64,000 nucleotides of DNA from Rhizobacter sp. SG703 (lineage in GTDB: Bacteria; Pseudomonadota; Gammaproteobacteria; Burkholderiales; Burkholderiaceae_C), in the NCBI RefSeq assembly GCF_012275445.1, contig NZ_JAAZQK010000008.1, positions 310,001-374,000 of the forward strand. The letters run 5' to 3'. This document shows positions 36,163 to 45,220 of the stretch, piece by piece (the first letter of the stretch is position 1; each line of letters starts with the position of its first letter). Under the pieces are notes generated by a model, which worked only from the letters and a program-made list of their open reading frames with translations, did no database searches and was not told the DNA's origin. A program made the position numbers and the translations under genes.

Positions 36163-37266
36163 ATGACGGATTCCCAGATCATCGTCCTCGCGACCCCGCT
36201 CTTCCTGCTGCTGATCGCGGTCGAGTTCGCGGTCGGCCTCGCGCGGCGCCGCAACACCTACGTGACCGCCGATACGCTGAACAGCATCGGCCTGGGCATC
36301 ATGAGCCAGGTGCTGAACGTGTTCAGCAAGCTGCTGATGGTCGGTGTCTACGCGCTCGCATTCGAGATGCTCGCGCCGCACCCGTTGCCGCAGGACGCCG
36401 CCTGGGTCTGGGTCGTCGGCCTGCTGGTGTACGACTTCTGCTACTACTGGCACCACCGGCTCGGCCACACGGTGGCGGTGCTGTGGGCCGCGCATGCGGT
36501 GCACCACCAGAGCGAGGAATACAACCTGTCGACCGCGCTGCGCCAGACCAGCACCGGCTGGCTGTTCGGCTGGATCTTCTACCTGCCGATGGCGGTGGCC
36601 GGCTTTCCGCCGCTGGTGTTCGGCGTCGTCGCGCTGGTCGACCTGCTCTACCAGTACTGGGTGCACACCCAGCAGATCGGCCGGCTCGGCTGGTTCGACC
36701 GCTGGTTCTGCGCGCCCAGCAACCACCGGGTGCACCATGCCGTCAACGACAAGTACCTCGACAAGAACTACGGCGGCATCCTGATCGTCTGGGACCGGCT
36801 GTTCGGCAGCTTCATCGAGGAAGACGATGCCGAGCCCTGCGTCTACGGCACGCGCACGCCGCTGTCGAGCTGGAACCCGCTGTGGGCCAACCTGCACGTC
36901 TACCGCGACATCGCCGAGGACGCCTGGCACGCGCGGCGCTGGCGCGACAAGCTGCGGGTGTGGGTCAAGCCGCCGGGCTGGCGGCCGGCCGACGTGGCCG
37001 AGCGATTCCCGAAGCCGGCCTTCGACCTCGCGGCCCGCCGCAAGTACGACCCGCACCGCTCGCGCGCGGCGGCGCTGGTGGCCGGCGGGCTGTTCGGCGT
37101 GCTGCTGGTGGCCACCAGCGTCTTCTTGTGGAACGCGCATTTGCTGTCGGGCCTGGCGCAGGCCGGCGCCGCGGCAGGCATCCTGGCCGGGCTGTGGGTG
37201 GTCGGCTGGGTGTCGGAGCGCGGCGTGCGCTGGCCGGCGTCGCGGCAGGTCGCGCAGCCGCGCTGA
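36163..37266 (+). CDS. Sterol desaturase/fatty acid hydroxylase family membrane protein
   Basis: 367 residues. Di-iron His clusters: HHRLGH, HAVHH, and NHRVHHAVN, with transmembrane helices at the N-terminus and again at the C-terminus (AALVAGGLFGVLLVATSVFLW, AGAAAGILAGLWVVGWV). The C-terminal two-helix extension goes beyond the basic hydroxylase domain. Start 36163 gives MTDSQIIVL, directly before the first helix. Acts on lipid substrates in the inner membrane; exact product unknown. Confidence 0.9.
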   Translation: MTDSQIIVLATPLFLLLIAVEFAVGLARRRNTYVTADTLNSIGLGIMSQVLNVFSKLLMVGVYALAFEMLAPHPLPQDAAWVWVVGLLVYDFCYYWHHRLGHTVAVLWAAHAVHHQSEEYNLSTALRQTSTGWLFGWIFYLPMAVAGFPPLVFGVVALVDLLYQYWVHTQQIGRLGWFDRWFCAPSNHRVHHAVNDKYLDKNYGGILIVWDRLFGSFIEEDDAEPCVYGTRTPLSSWNPLWANLHVYRDIAEDAWHARRWRDKLRVWVKPPGWRPADVAERFPKPAFDLAARRKYDPHRSRAAALVAGGLFGVLLVATSVFLWNAHLLSGLAQAGAAAGILAGLWVVGWVSERGVRWPASRQVAQPR

Positions 37267-37346
37267 CGGCGGCCTTCGGTCGCGGATCACTGGCGTTCAA
37301 GACGCCCGGCGTCCGCAGCGGCAGCATCGGGGCCCCTGAACGCAGA

Positions 37347-38144
37347 ATGCCGCCCATGTCCTCCTCTCTCGGCTCGCTCGGATTCACGCCGCCCTACACC
37401 GTCTCCGGCCGCAGTGCGCTGGTCGCCGCGCCGCCCTGGCATTACGCGGGCTGGCTGCTGAACATCGCGTTCGGCTTCGATGCCGCGCGCGGTGCCGACC
37501 TGGTGCCGCCGTCGATCGGCAGCACGACGGGCCAGGGCTGCGTGCACTTCGCCGACTGGCAGGCCACCACCGACGGCAGCGAGCTGCTCGATCCGGTGCA
37601 GGCGCAGTACCGCGAGACCATCGTCGTGCTGGAGATCGAGCGCCCCGACGGCAGCCGCTGCGGCGTCTGCCCGGCGATCTGGGTCGACCAGGACGTCTCG
37701 ATGCTGCGCGGCCTGCTGCAAGGCTGGCCGAAGAAGATGGGCAGCACTTGGCTCACGCGCAGCCTGCCGCTCGACCACCCCGCTGCCGCGCCGCTGCGCG
37801 CCGGCACGCGGCTCGGGGCCAGCCTGGCCGTGAAGGACCGCCGGGTGATCGAGGCCGAAGCGCGCCTGACGGGCGAGGCGGGCCGGTCGCTCGGCTTCCT
37901 CGCGATGCCGACGCTCGGTGTCGCCGGCTTCCCCGACCTGCGCGAGCCGACCCGTGCGCCGGCGCTGCGCCTGCTGCGCGCCGAGGCCGTGCAGCCCACC
38001 GCGAGCGGGTGGCATGCCGCCAGCGCGTCGCTGCGCGTGTTCGCGCACCCGCGCGAGGAGCTCTCGCTGCTCGGCGATCTGCAGGCCGGCGACGCGAGTG
38101 CCGGCTGGTTCGGGCTGACGGTCGTCGGCGCGTGCGATGCCTGA
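37347..38144 (+). CDS. Acetoacetate decarboxylase family protein
   Basis: 265 residues. GWPKKMGS contains the Schiff-base lysine position of the ADC family, and ETIVVLEIERPDG, CPAIWVDQDVSMLRG and the later RLTGEAGRSLGFL match the ADC fold. It may be a decarboxylase or an ADC-like aldolase-dehydratase. ATG 37356 (second Met) is equally possible. Overlaps the AraC gene by eight bases, so the two form a unit. Confidence 0.85.
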   Translation: MPPMSSSLGSLGFTPPYTVSGRSALVAAPPWHYAGWLLNIAFGFDAARGADLVPPSIGSTTGQGCVHFADWQATTDGSELLDPVQAQYRETIVVLEIERPDGSRCGVCPAIWVDQDVSMLRGLLQGWPKKMGSTWLTRSLPLDHPAAAPLRAGTRLGASLAVKDRRVIEAEARLTGEAGRSLGFLAMPTLGVAGFPDLREPTRAPALRLLRAEAVQPTASGWHAASASLRVFAHPREELSLLGDLQAGDASAGWFGLTVVGACDA

Positions 38145-38973
38145 ACCGGGCGTGCCGCGCCATTCGAGCGTCCGGCGCTGGCATGTCGACGGCCAGCCGG
38201 CGCTCGAGCAGGTGATGCACCACCGGCCGGGGCAGGAATGGGCGCCGCACTGGCACGACGAATGGTCGATCGGCGCGGTGCTGGCCGGCAGCTGCCGCTT
38301 CAGCCTCGGCGGGCACCGGCACACCGCGTCGGCGGGCGACCTGCTCGCGATCGCGCCGGGCGCCGTCCACACCTGCGGCCTCGATGCGGGCGACGGCGGG
38401 GACACGCGGGTCGTGATGGTCTATGCCGCGCTGCCGTGGCTGGCCGCGCTCGGCGTGCCGATGCCGCGGGGCAGCGCGCGCGTCCAGGTCCCGGCCCTTG
38501 CGGCCGACGCGCAGGCGCTGCGGGACAGTGCCGGTGCGTCAACCTGGCTGCGCCGCGCGGCCGCAACGCTCGCCGACGGCGCCGCGCTGCTGCCGGCCGG
38601 CGCCGAACCGGCCGGCCGTGCCGCACGACAGGTGCTGGCGGCGCTGCAGCGTGCGGCCGTCGGCGACGGCACGGTCGCGATCGACGCGCTGGCCCGCGAC
38701 TGCGCGCTCAGCCGCGAACACTTCCACCGCATCGCGACCCGCTGGCTCGGCCTGAGCCCTGGCGACTACGTGCGCGCCGCCCGCATGGCGCGTGCCCGAA
38801 GGCTGCTGCTCGACGGCTGGCCGATCGCCGACGCGGCCCAGGCCTGCGGCTTTGCCGACCAGGCCCATCTGACGCGCTGGTTCAGCCGTCATTTCGGCTA
38901 CACGCCGGGGGCGCTCGCGCAGGCGGCCCGGCCCGACCCCCGTTCGCGGGTGCCCCAGGCGACTGCGCATTGA
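38137..38973 (+). CDS. AraC-family transcriptional regulator with cupin sensor
   Basis: 278 residues. N-terminal cupin (HWHDEWSIGAVLAGSCRF, GDLLAIAPGAVHTCGL), C-terminal double HTH (IDALARDCALSREHFHRIATRWLGLSPGDYVRAARMARARRLL-type block, then PIADAAQACGFADQAHLTRWF). Starts inside the end of the acetoacetate-decarboxylase-like gene and probably regulates it. Confidence 0.92.
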   Translation: MPEPGVPRHSSVRRWHVDGQPALEQVMHHRPGQEWAPHWHDEWSIGAVLAGSCRFSLGGHRHTASAGDLLAIAPGAVHTCGLDAGDGGDTRVVMVYAALPWLAALGVPMPRGSARVQVPALAADAQALRDSAGASTWLRRAAATLADGAALLPAGAEPAGRAARQVLAALQRAAVGDGTVAIDALARDCALSREHFHRIATRWLGLSPGDYVRAARMARARRLLLDGWPIADAAQACGFADQAHLTRWFSRHFGYTPGALAQAARPDPRSRVPQATAH

Positions 38974-39039
38974 CGCCATGCCGGCGAGGTCTAGACTTCC
39001 TGCAGGTCTTTCATCGCGATCCTGTCAGGAGGTGATGCC

Positions 39040-39444
39040 ATGTCAGTCAGGCGAATGACCAAGGGAGCCCGGCCGCACTCGCTGGGCGCTTTCAAGCCGG
39101 TCGGCCATGTGGTGGTCGCGCTGCCAAGCGACGAACTCGCGCGGCAGGCGATGCAGGCCCTGTTCGACGCCGGCTTCGACGACGATGACGTGATGTTCGT
39201 CACCGCCGAAGAAGAAGGCGCGCAGATGCAGCACATGCTCGGCCATGCCAGCCAGCTGGCCGGCTTCGGCTACGAGGTGACGCTGATGCGCCGCTACCAG
39301 CAGCTTGCCGGCGAAGGCTGCGGCTGGTTGCTGGTGTACGCGCCCGACACGCAGCATGCCGAGCGCGTCGCCGAGGTGGCCAGGCGCTTCGATGCCCGGC
39401 TCGCCGAGCGCTACCACTGGCTGGTGGTCGAAGACCTGATCTGA
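39040..39444 (+). CDS. Conserved small protein of unknown function
   Basis: 134 residues, not recognised. Alpha/beta pattern with repeated ferredoxin-like elements: HVVVALPSDELARQAMQALFDAGFDDDDVMFV, an acidic/Met-rich middle (EEEGAQMQHMLGHAS), then GYEVTLMRRYQQLAGEGCGWLLVYA and AERVAEVARRFDA. The layout is reminiscent of general-stress (GsiB/YflT-like 'glycine zipper-free') or PII-like regulatory folds but no catalytic residues stand out. AGGAGGTG Shine-Dalgarno at 39028-39035 fixes the start. Confidence 0.75.
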   Translation: MSVRRMTKGARPHSLGAFKPVGHVVVALPSDELARQAMQALFDAGFDDDDVMFVTAEEEGAQMQHMLGHASQLAGFGYEVTLMRRYQQLAGEGCGWLLVYAPDTQHAERVAEVARRFDARLAERYHWLVVEDLI

Positions 39445-39462
39445 GCGCGGCGGCGCAAGCCG

Positions 39463-40518
39463 TCAGCTGTCGAACAGGTCGGTGGCGGCGCGCGTCGGCG
39501 TGACGCCCAGGTGCCGGAAGGCCGCCAGCGTCGCGACCCGGCCGCGCGGCGTGCGCTGCAGGTAGCCCTGCTGGATCAGGTAGGGCTCGATCACGTCCTC
39601 GATGGTCTCGCGCTCCTCGCCGATCGCGGCGGCGATGTTGTCCAGGCCGACCGGGCCGCCGTCGAAGCGGTGGATCACTGCCTCGAGCAGCTTGCGGTCC
39701 ATCACGTCGAAGCCCTGCGGATCGACGTCGAGCATCGCGAGCGCCTTGTCGGCCAGCGCCTTCGAGATGCGGCCGTCGCCTTTCACGTCGGCATAGTCGC
39801 GCACGCGGCGCAGCAGCCGGTTCGAGATGCGCGGCGTGCCGCGCGAGCGGCGCGCGATCTCGAACGCACCGTCGGCATCGGTCGGCACGTTCAGCAGGCC
39901 GGCCGAGCGGTGCACGATGCGCGCCAGTTCTTCGGGCGTGTAGAACTCGAGCCGCGAGACGATGCCGAAGCGGTCGCGCAGTGGGTTGGTCAGCATGCCG
40001 GCGCGCGTGGTGGCGCCGACCAGCGTGAACGGCTGCAGGTCGAGCTTGATCGAGCGCGCCGCCGGGCCCTCGCCGATCATGATGTCGATCTGGTAATCCT
40101 CCAGCGCCGGGTACAGGATCTCCTCGACGACCGGGCTCAGCCGGTGGATCTCGTCGATGAACAGCACGTCGTTCTTCTCGAGGTTGGTCAGGATCGCCGC
40201 CAGGTCCTTCGGCTTCTCGAGCACCGGGCCGGAGGTCTGGCGCAGGTTCACGCCCAGTTCGTTGGCGATGATGTGGCTCAGCGTGGTCTTGCCGAGGCCG
40301 GGCGGGCCGAACAGCAGCACGTGGTCCATCGCCTCGTGGCGCATGCGGGCCGCGCCGATGAAGATCTCCAGCTGCTCGCGGATCTTGGCCTGGCCGACGT
40401 ACTCGGCCAGCCCCTTCGGGCGCAGCGCGCGTTCGATCGCTTCTTCGTTGGGCGAGCTGGGCGCGGCACTGACCACACGCGGTGGCAGGCTGCCGAAATC
40501 GTCGGTCTGGATGGCCAT
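39463..40518 (-). CDS. ruvB: Holliday junction branch migration ATPase RuvB
   Basis: 351 residues. Walker [10 protein letters not shown], Walker [11 protein letters not shown], sensor [18 protein letters not shown], arginine finger region and C-terminal winged helix ([27 protein letters not shown]). ATG 40518 is used; a GATAAT sits six bases upstream. RuvA is 3.4 kb away on the same strand with a plus-strand copper-type cluster between. Confidence 0.97.
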   Translation of the reverse strand: MAIQTDDFGSLPPRVVSAAPSSPNEEAIERALRPKGLAEYVGQAKIREQLEIFIGAARMRHEAMDHVLLFGPPGLGKTTLSHIIANELGVNLRQTSGPVLEKPKDLAAILTNLEKNDVLFIDEIHRLSPVVEEILYPALEDYQIDIMIGEGPAARSIKLDLQPFTLVGATTRAGMLTNPLRDRFGIVSRLEFYTPEELARIVHRSAGLLNVPTDADGAFEIARRSRGTPRISNRLLRRVRDYADVKGDGRISKALADKALAMLDVDPQGFDVMDRKLLEAVIHRFDGGPVGLDNIAAAIGEERETIEDVIEPYLIQQGYLQRTPRGRVATLAAFRHLGVTPTRAATDLFDS

Positions 40519-40524
40519 CGGCCG

Positions 40525-40530
40525 ATTATC
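40525..40530 (-). promoter_or_regulatory. Possible ruvB -10 (GATAAT), leaderless arrangement
   Basis: GATAAT on the minus strand ends six bases before the ruvB ATG, with no Shine-Dalgarno between. Confidence 0.4.
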
Positions 40531-40605
40531 GGCGGGCCCGGCGGTCGTTTGCGTTTGCTCACGCGGTGTGCAGGAATTGTGCAGGGCCCGTCCATCCGGC
40601 TGCGG

Positions 40606-40611
40606 CACAAT
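40606..40611 (+). promoter_or_regulatory. Possible -10 (CACAAT) of the DUF2946-like gene
   Basis: CACAAT ends six bases before the ATG at 40618; no Shine-Dalgarno is visible. Confidence 0.3.
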
Positions 40612-40617
40612 CGGACG

Positions 40618-41013
40618 ATGATCTCCCGCCACCCTGCATCGCGATGGGCCGTCTGGGCCTTTGCGCTGGCGCTGCTGCTGAAGGCTGCAGTGCCGATGCT
40701 GGCGAGCGTGTCGGCGCAGCTGCAGGGCAAGACGCTGGTCGAGGTCTGCACGGTCTACGGGGTCGCCACCGTCGCGCTCGACGACAGCGGCGAGACGAAG
40801 CCGATGCCCGCCGACCACGCCGGCGCGCATGGCAGCGAGCACTGCGCGCTGTCGGCGGTGCTGGCGCTCGCCGCGCCGGAACCGGGTCCGGTCATCGCCG
40901 TTGTGGCCACCGAGTGGGTGCATGAGCTGCCGGTCCGCACCCATGAGCCGGCCCCCGATGCCGAGGCCGACTGGATCGCGCGGCTGAAGCACGGCCCACC
41001 CTCTCTCACCTGA
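40618..41013 (+). CDS. DUF2946-like small membrane-anchored protein
   Basis: 131 residues: N-terminal hydrophobic helix ([19 protein letters not shown]), then [11 protein letters not shown] and a His-rich segment [12 protein letters not shown], the Cys/His pattern of DUF2946, which is frequent beside copper-uptake genes. The C-terminal part is probably periplasmic. First gene of the DUF2946/TonB-receptor/PCu(A)C group. Confidence 0.75.
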   Translation: MISRHPASRWAVWAFALALLLKAAVPMLASVSAQLQGKTLVEVCTVYGVATVALDDSGETKPMPADHAGAHGSEHCALSAVLALAAPEPGPVIAVVATEWVHELPVRTHEPAPDAEADWIARLKHGPPSLT

Positions 41014-41105
41014 ACCACCGCCCTGGCCGCCGGTGCGCTTGCGCATCGGCAGCCCCGTGTGATCGACCGCGGCGCGTTGAGCCCGGTCATGTTCAGGAGC
41101 ATTCC

Positions 41106-43394
41106 GTGACGTACCGATTCACGCCAGCCGCCCATGCGGCGCTGGCGCTGCTGGCCTGCCTGCCGATCGCGGCGCGGGCCGAAGAAGACACAGCGGCTGA
41201 AAGGCCGGCCGATCCGATCCGCGTCGCCACCGACGATGCCAACCCCCCCGTCAAGCACCTCGGTGTCGTCACCGTGACCGGCGGCCGCCGCGGCTCGCTG
41301 CCGTCGCAGATCCCGACGACGATCGAAGGCATCACCGGCGCGCAGGTGCAGGCGAGCATCAATGCCACCGACAGCGAGGACGCGCTGAAGTACCTGCCGA
41401 GCCTGCTGGTGCGCAAGCGCTATGCCGGCGACTACAACCACGCGGTGCTGTCGACGCGCGCGTCGGGCACCGGCAACAGCGCGCGTTCGCTGGTGTACGC
41501 CGACGGCATCCTGCTGTCGAACCTGCTCGGCAACGGCGCGAGCTTCGCGCCGCGCTGGGGCCTGGTGACGCCGGAGGAGATCGAGCGTGTCGACGTGCTG
41601 TACGGCCCGTTCTCGGCCGCCTACCCCGGCAACTCGGCCGGCGCGGTGGTCGATTACCTGACCCGCATGCCGTCGAAGTTCGAGGCGCATGCGGTGGTCG
41701 GCGCGTTCTCGCAGCCGTTCCAGCTCTACGGCACCGACACCACCTACAACGGCTGGCAGGCCAGCACGTCGCTCGGCGACCGCAGCGGCGGCTGGTCGTG
41801 GTGGGTCAACCTGAACCGGCTCGACAGCGAAGGCCAGCCGCTGGTGTTCGACACCACGGCCACGCCGACCCCCGGCGCGGTGCCCGACACCGACAAGACC
41901 GGCAAGCCCTGGTACGTGCGCGGCACCGGCACGCAGTACCGCACGGTGCAGGACCACCTGAAGCTGAAGCTGGCGTACGACCTGGCGCCCGACCTGCGCG
42001 CGAGCTACACCGCCGGCTGGTGGCACAACGATGCGGTCGGGCGTTCCGAGCGGTACGTGGCGCCGGTGCTGAGTGGCGTGACCAACCGCGACGGGCTGGC
42101 GCACCTGATGCAGGCGCTGTCGCTGAAGCAGAACGCGGGCGGTGCGTTCGACTGGGAGCTGGCCGCGAGCGTCTACGACTACCGCCGCGACCTGAGTCGC
42201 AAGCCGGCGGCCGCGGCGCCGTTGCAACCCGCGCTGTCGCAGCCGATGCTCGATGGCGGCAACGGCAGCGCGACCGACCTGCACGGCACCGGCTGGAACA
42301 CGCTGTCGGCGCGCGGCACCTGGCGCCCCGGCGGCGAGGGCAGCGCGCATGCGGTCGATGCCGGCGTACAGCAGGACAGCTTCCGGCTGCGCACCACCGT
42401 CTACACGCTGACGGACTGGGTCGACCAGGACAGCGGCGCGGTCGGCTCGCGCTTCGACGGCAACACGCGGCTGCGCTCGGTGTTCGGCCAGGACGCCTGG
42501 CGCTTCGCCGACGGTTGGATGGCGGTGCTCGGGCTGCGCGGCGAGCGCTGGCAGGCCTACGACGGCCTGACGCAGACCGGCGCATTCACGCCGTACGCGC
42601 ATCCCCGGCGCAGCGAGACCGCGTGGTCGCCGAAGGCCGCGCTGTCGCACGAGCTGCGCGACGGCTGGGTGCTGAAGGCGTCGGCCGGGCGGGCGCTGCG
42701 CTTTCCGACGGTGTCCGAGCTGTACCAGGGCGCGGCCACGTCGAGCGGCATCAGCAACATCGCGAACCCGGACTTGCGGCCGGAGCGCTCGTGGACGTCG
42801 GAACTCAGCTCCGAATGGACGCTGCCCGATGCCGCCACGCTGCGCCTGACGCTGTTCCACGAGGACACGCGCGATGCGCTGTACAGCCAGCCGCTGCCGA
42901 ACGTGACGCCGGTGACCAACAGCGTGCAGAACGTCGACCACATCCGCACCACCGGACTGGAGGCCGCGGCGCAGCGCGACAACGTGTGGCGCGGGCTCGA
43001 CCTGCAGGGCAACGTGACGTATGCCGACTCGACCATCGTCGCCAACAGCGGCTACGTGAGCACGCCGGGCGACACCGTCGGCAAGTGGCAGCCGCGCGTG
43101 CCGCGCTGGCGGGCGAGCGCCCTGGCCGCGTGGCGCGTCGACGAGCGCTGGACGGTGAGCTACGGCGCCCGCTACAGCGGCCGGCAATACGGCAGCCTGG
43201 ACAACAGCGACACCAACGGATTCACGTACATGGGCACGTCGAAGTACTTCACGACCGACCTGCGCGTGCGCTTCGCGATCGACAGGCAGTGGCACGCCGC
43301 GGTCGGCATCGACAACCTCAACAACTGCCACTACTGGAATTTCCACCCGTACCCGCAACGCACCTACAGTGCGGAGCTGCGGTACGACCTGTGA
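41106..43394 (+). CDS. TonB-dependent outer-membrane receptor (copper-type, OprC-like)
   Basis: 762 residues. GTG start at 41106, eight bases after an AGGAG. Signal peptide ending ARAEE; plug domain from [10 protein letters not shown] (TonB-box-like stretch just before) with [25 protein letters not shown] and [23 protein letters not shown]; then a 22-strand barrel ending [24 protein letters not shown]. Context between a DUF2946 protein and a PCu(A)C chaperone suggests copper or copper-chelate import; that part is inference. Confidence 0.92.
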   Translation: MTYRFTPAAHAALALLACLPIAARAEEDTAAERPADPIRVATDDANPPVKHLGVVTVTGGRRGSLPSQIPTTIEGITGAQVQASINATDSEDALKYLPSLLVRKRYAGDYNHAVLSTRASGTGNSARSLVYADGILLSNLLGNGASFAPRWGLVTPEEIERVDVLYGPFSAAYPGNSAGAVVDYLTRMPSKFEAHAVVGAFSQPFQLYGTDTTYNGWQASTSLGDRSGGWSWWVNLNRLDSEGQPLVFDTTATPTPGAVPDTDKTGKPWYVRGTGTQYRTVQDHLKLKLAYDLAPDLRASYTAGWWHNDAVGRSERYVAPVLSGVTNRDGLAHLMQALSLKQNAGGAFDWELAASVYDYRRDLSRKPAAAAPLQPALSQPMLDGGNGSATDLHGTGWNTLSARGTWRPGGEGSAHAVDAGVQQDSFRLRTTVYTLTDWVDQDSGAVGSRFDGNTRLRSVFGQDAWRFADGWMAVLGLRGERWQAYDGLTQTGAFTPYAHPRRSETAWSPKAALSHELRDGWVLKASAGRALRFPTVSELYQGAATSSGISNIANPDLRPERSWTSELSSEWTLPDAATLRLTLFHEDTRDALYSQPLPNVTPVTNSVQNVDHIRTTGLEAAAQRDNVWRGLDLQGNVTYADSTIVANSGYVSTPGDTVGKWQPRVPRWRASALAAWRVDERWTVSYGARYSGRQYGSLDNSDTNGFTYMGTSKYFTTDLRVRFAIDRQWHAAVGIDNLNNCHYWNFHPYPQRTYSAELRYDL

Positions 43395-43420
43395 ACGCTT
43401 TCCTCGAACGGACCTTCGAC

Positions 43421-43885
43421 ATGAACACCCTGATCACCCGCATCGCCGCCACCGCCCTGGTCTCCTTCGCCGCCCTGGCGGCCCAGGCCCATGAATTCAC
43501 GCTCGGCGAGATCGCCATCGGCCACCCTTATGCGCGCGCGACCGCGCCGGGACAGCCGACCGGCGGCGCCTTCCTGCGGCTGGAGAACCGCGGCAAGGCC
43601 GACGACCGGTTGCTGTCGGTCAGCGCCGACGTCGGCAAGTCGACCGAGCTGCACACGATGAAGATGGAGGGCGACGTGATGCGCATGCGCGAGGTGCCGG
43701 CGATCGACGTGCCGGCCGGCAAGTACGTCGAGCTGAAGCCCGGCGCGCTGCACGTGATGCTCATCGGCCTGAAGGCACCGCTGAAGGAGGGCGACAAGTT
43801 CCCGCTGCGGCTGAAATTCGAGAAGGCCGGGGAAGTGACGGTGACGGTGAACGTGGAAGCCGCGGGGGCGGACCACAGTCACTGA
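43421..43885 (+). CDS. PCu(A)C-type periplasmic copper chaperone
   Basis: 154 residues with signal peptide (AATALVSFAALAAQAHE). Copper motif H-x-M ... M ... H-x-M is visible in LHTMKMEGDVMRM and, 20-odd residues on, ALHVML, plus a His tail (ADHSH). Delivers Cu(I), usually to cytochrome oxidase CuA. ATG 43421 is used because the signal peptide begins there; GTG 43391, overlapping the receptor's stop, is the alternative. Confidence 0.93.
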   Translation: MNTLITRIAATALVSFAALAAQAHEFTLGEIAIGHPYARATAPGQPTGGAFLRLENRGKADDRLLSVSADVGKSTELHTMKMEGDVMRMREVPAIDVPAGKYVELKPGALHVMLIGLKAPLKEGDKFPLRLKFEKAGEVTVTVNVEAAGADHSH

Positions 43886-43927
43886 TGGAGTCGGTCGAGG
43901 CGCGCGCAAGGCGAACGGATGTGTCGC

Positions 43928-44500
43928 TCAGCGCGCGAGGGCTTTGAGCGCCAGCTTGATCCCGTCGCTCACGCCGACATCGGCCGGCAGGCTCTTCAGC
44001 GCAGCGGCCGCCTCGCGGTCGCTGTAGCCCAGCGCCACCAGCGCCTGCAGGATGTCGGCCTGCGCATCGCTCGCGACGCTGGCCGGCAGCGCCAGGTCGG
44101 CGCCGAGCTTGCCCTTCAGTTCCAGCAGCAGCCGCTCGGCGGTCTTCTTGCCGATGCCCGGCACCTTGATCAGCCGGCCGCTTTCCTGCAGCGACACCGC
44201 CTGCGCCAACTCGCCGACGCTCAGGCCCGACAGGATCGACAACGCGGTGCGCGGCCCGACGCCGGAGATCTTGACCAGCTGCCGGAAGGTCGCGCGCTCT
44301 TCGGCGCTGAGGAAGCCGAACAGCACCTGGGCATCCTCGCGCACGACGAAGTGGGTCAGCAGCGTGACCCGTTCGCCGAGCGCCGGCAGGTTGTAGAAGG
44401 TGCTCATCGGCACGTCGACCTCGTAGCCGACGCCGCCGACGTCCAGCAGCAGCTGGGGCGGGTTCTTTTCTGCCAGCAGGCCGCTCAGCCGGCCGATCAT
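43928..44500 (-). CDS. ruvA: Holliday junction DNA helicase subunit RuvA
   Basis: 190 residues: OB-fold N-terminus ([28 protein letters not shown], ending in FYNLP), two HhH motifs ([34 protein letters not shown]) and the C-terminal RuvB-binding helix bundle ([20 protein letters not shown]). Its ATG overlaps the response-regulator stop by four bases, an odd pairing for a recombination gene. Confidence 0.97.
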   Translation of the reverse strand: MIGRLSGLLAEKNPPQLLLDVGGVGYEVDVPMSTFYNLPALGERVTLLTHFVVREDAQVLFGFLSAEERATFRQLVKISGVGPRTALSILSGLSVGELAQAVSLQESGRLIKVPGIGKKTAERLLLELKGKLGADLALPASVASDAQADILQALVALGYSDREAAAALKSLPADVGVSDGIKLALKALAR

Positions 44501-45150
44501 CGGCGGAACAGGCCCAGGCGCTGCGCTTCGAGCGCGGCTTCGGCGCGCGAGCTGACATTGAGCTTGCGGTAGATCTGCTTCACGTAGTCGGCGATGGTGT
44601 GGCGCGACAGGTTCAGCTGCGTGCCGATCTCCGGCAGCGTGAAGCCCTTGGCCACCCACAGCAGCACCTCGTTCTCGCGGTCGGTCAGCGACACGTGGGG
44701 CAGGTTCTGCGGGCGCTCCTGCGGCTTGTTCTGGGCCGCGAAGTACGCGATCACGCGGCGCGCGATCGACGGCGTCAGCGGCGGCTCGCCCTGGCTGATG
44801 CGCCGCAGCTGCTCGACGAAGTGCTCGCGCGGCTGCTCTTTCAGCAGGTAGCCGAAAGCCCCCGCCTGCAGCGCAGGAAAGAGGTGGTCGTCGTCGTCGT
44901 GGATGGTCACCACCACCGACTGGGCTTCGGGCTGGGTGTCGCGCAGCGCGGCGACCACGTCGACGCCCGACCCGTCGGGCAGGCCCAGGTCGACCAGCGC
45001 GACGTCGAAACGCTCGGCGCTGATCAGCGCCAGCGCGTCGTGCACCCGGGCGCTTTCGGAGATCTGCGCCTGCGGAAACACCTGCGTGACCAGGGCCTTC
45101 ACCCAGGCACGGATCTCGGGCAGGTCTTCGAGCAGCAGGATCTTGTTCAT
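44497..45150 (-). CDS. LuxR/NarL-type two-component response regulator
   Basis: 217 residues. Receiver with Glu8-Asp9, phospho-acceptor Asp54 in [10 protein letters not shown] and Lys104 in YLLKEQ; LuxR HTH in [22 protein letters not shown] and [18 protein letters not shown]. Partner of the histidine kinase starting 70 bases upstream on the same strand. Translationally coupled to ruvA by ATGA. Confidence 0.94.
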   Translation of the reverse strand: MNKILLLEDLPEIRAWVKALVTQVFPQAQISESARVHDALALISAERFDVALVDLGLPDGSGVDVVAALRDTQPEAQSVVVTIHDDDDHLFPALQAGAFGYLLKEQPREHFVEQLRRISQGEPPLTPSIARRVIAYFAAQNKPQERPQNLPHVSLTDRENEVLLWVAKGFTLPEIGTQLNLSRHTIADYVKQIYRKLNVSSRAEAALEAQRLGLFRR

Positions 45151-45220
45151 GGTCGGTGTCCTCGAGGGATCATGGATCGTAGCAGCCGCGCAAGGGGCCG
45201 ATTGTGCGCTTCCGTGCGCT

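Noticed and set aside
36127-36163. Upstream ATG at 36127 for the sterol-desaturase-like gene
   Set aside because: It would add twelve residues derived from a REP-like repeat region; the ATG at 36163 directly precedes the first helix.
40755-43358. 867-codon minus-strand frame opposite the TonB receptor
   Set aside because: Arg/Ala/Val-rich antisense shadow; the plus strand encodes a complete receptor with signal peptide and plug domain.
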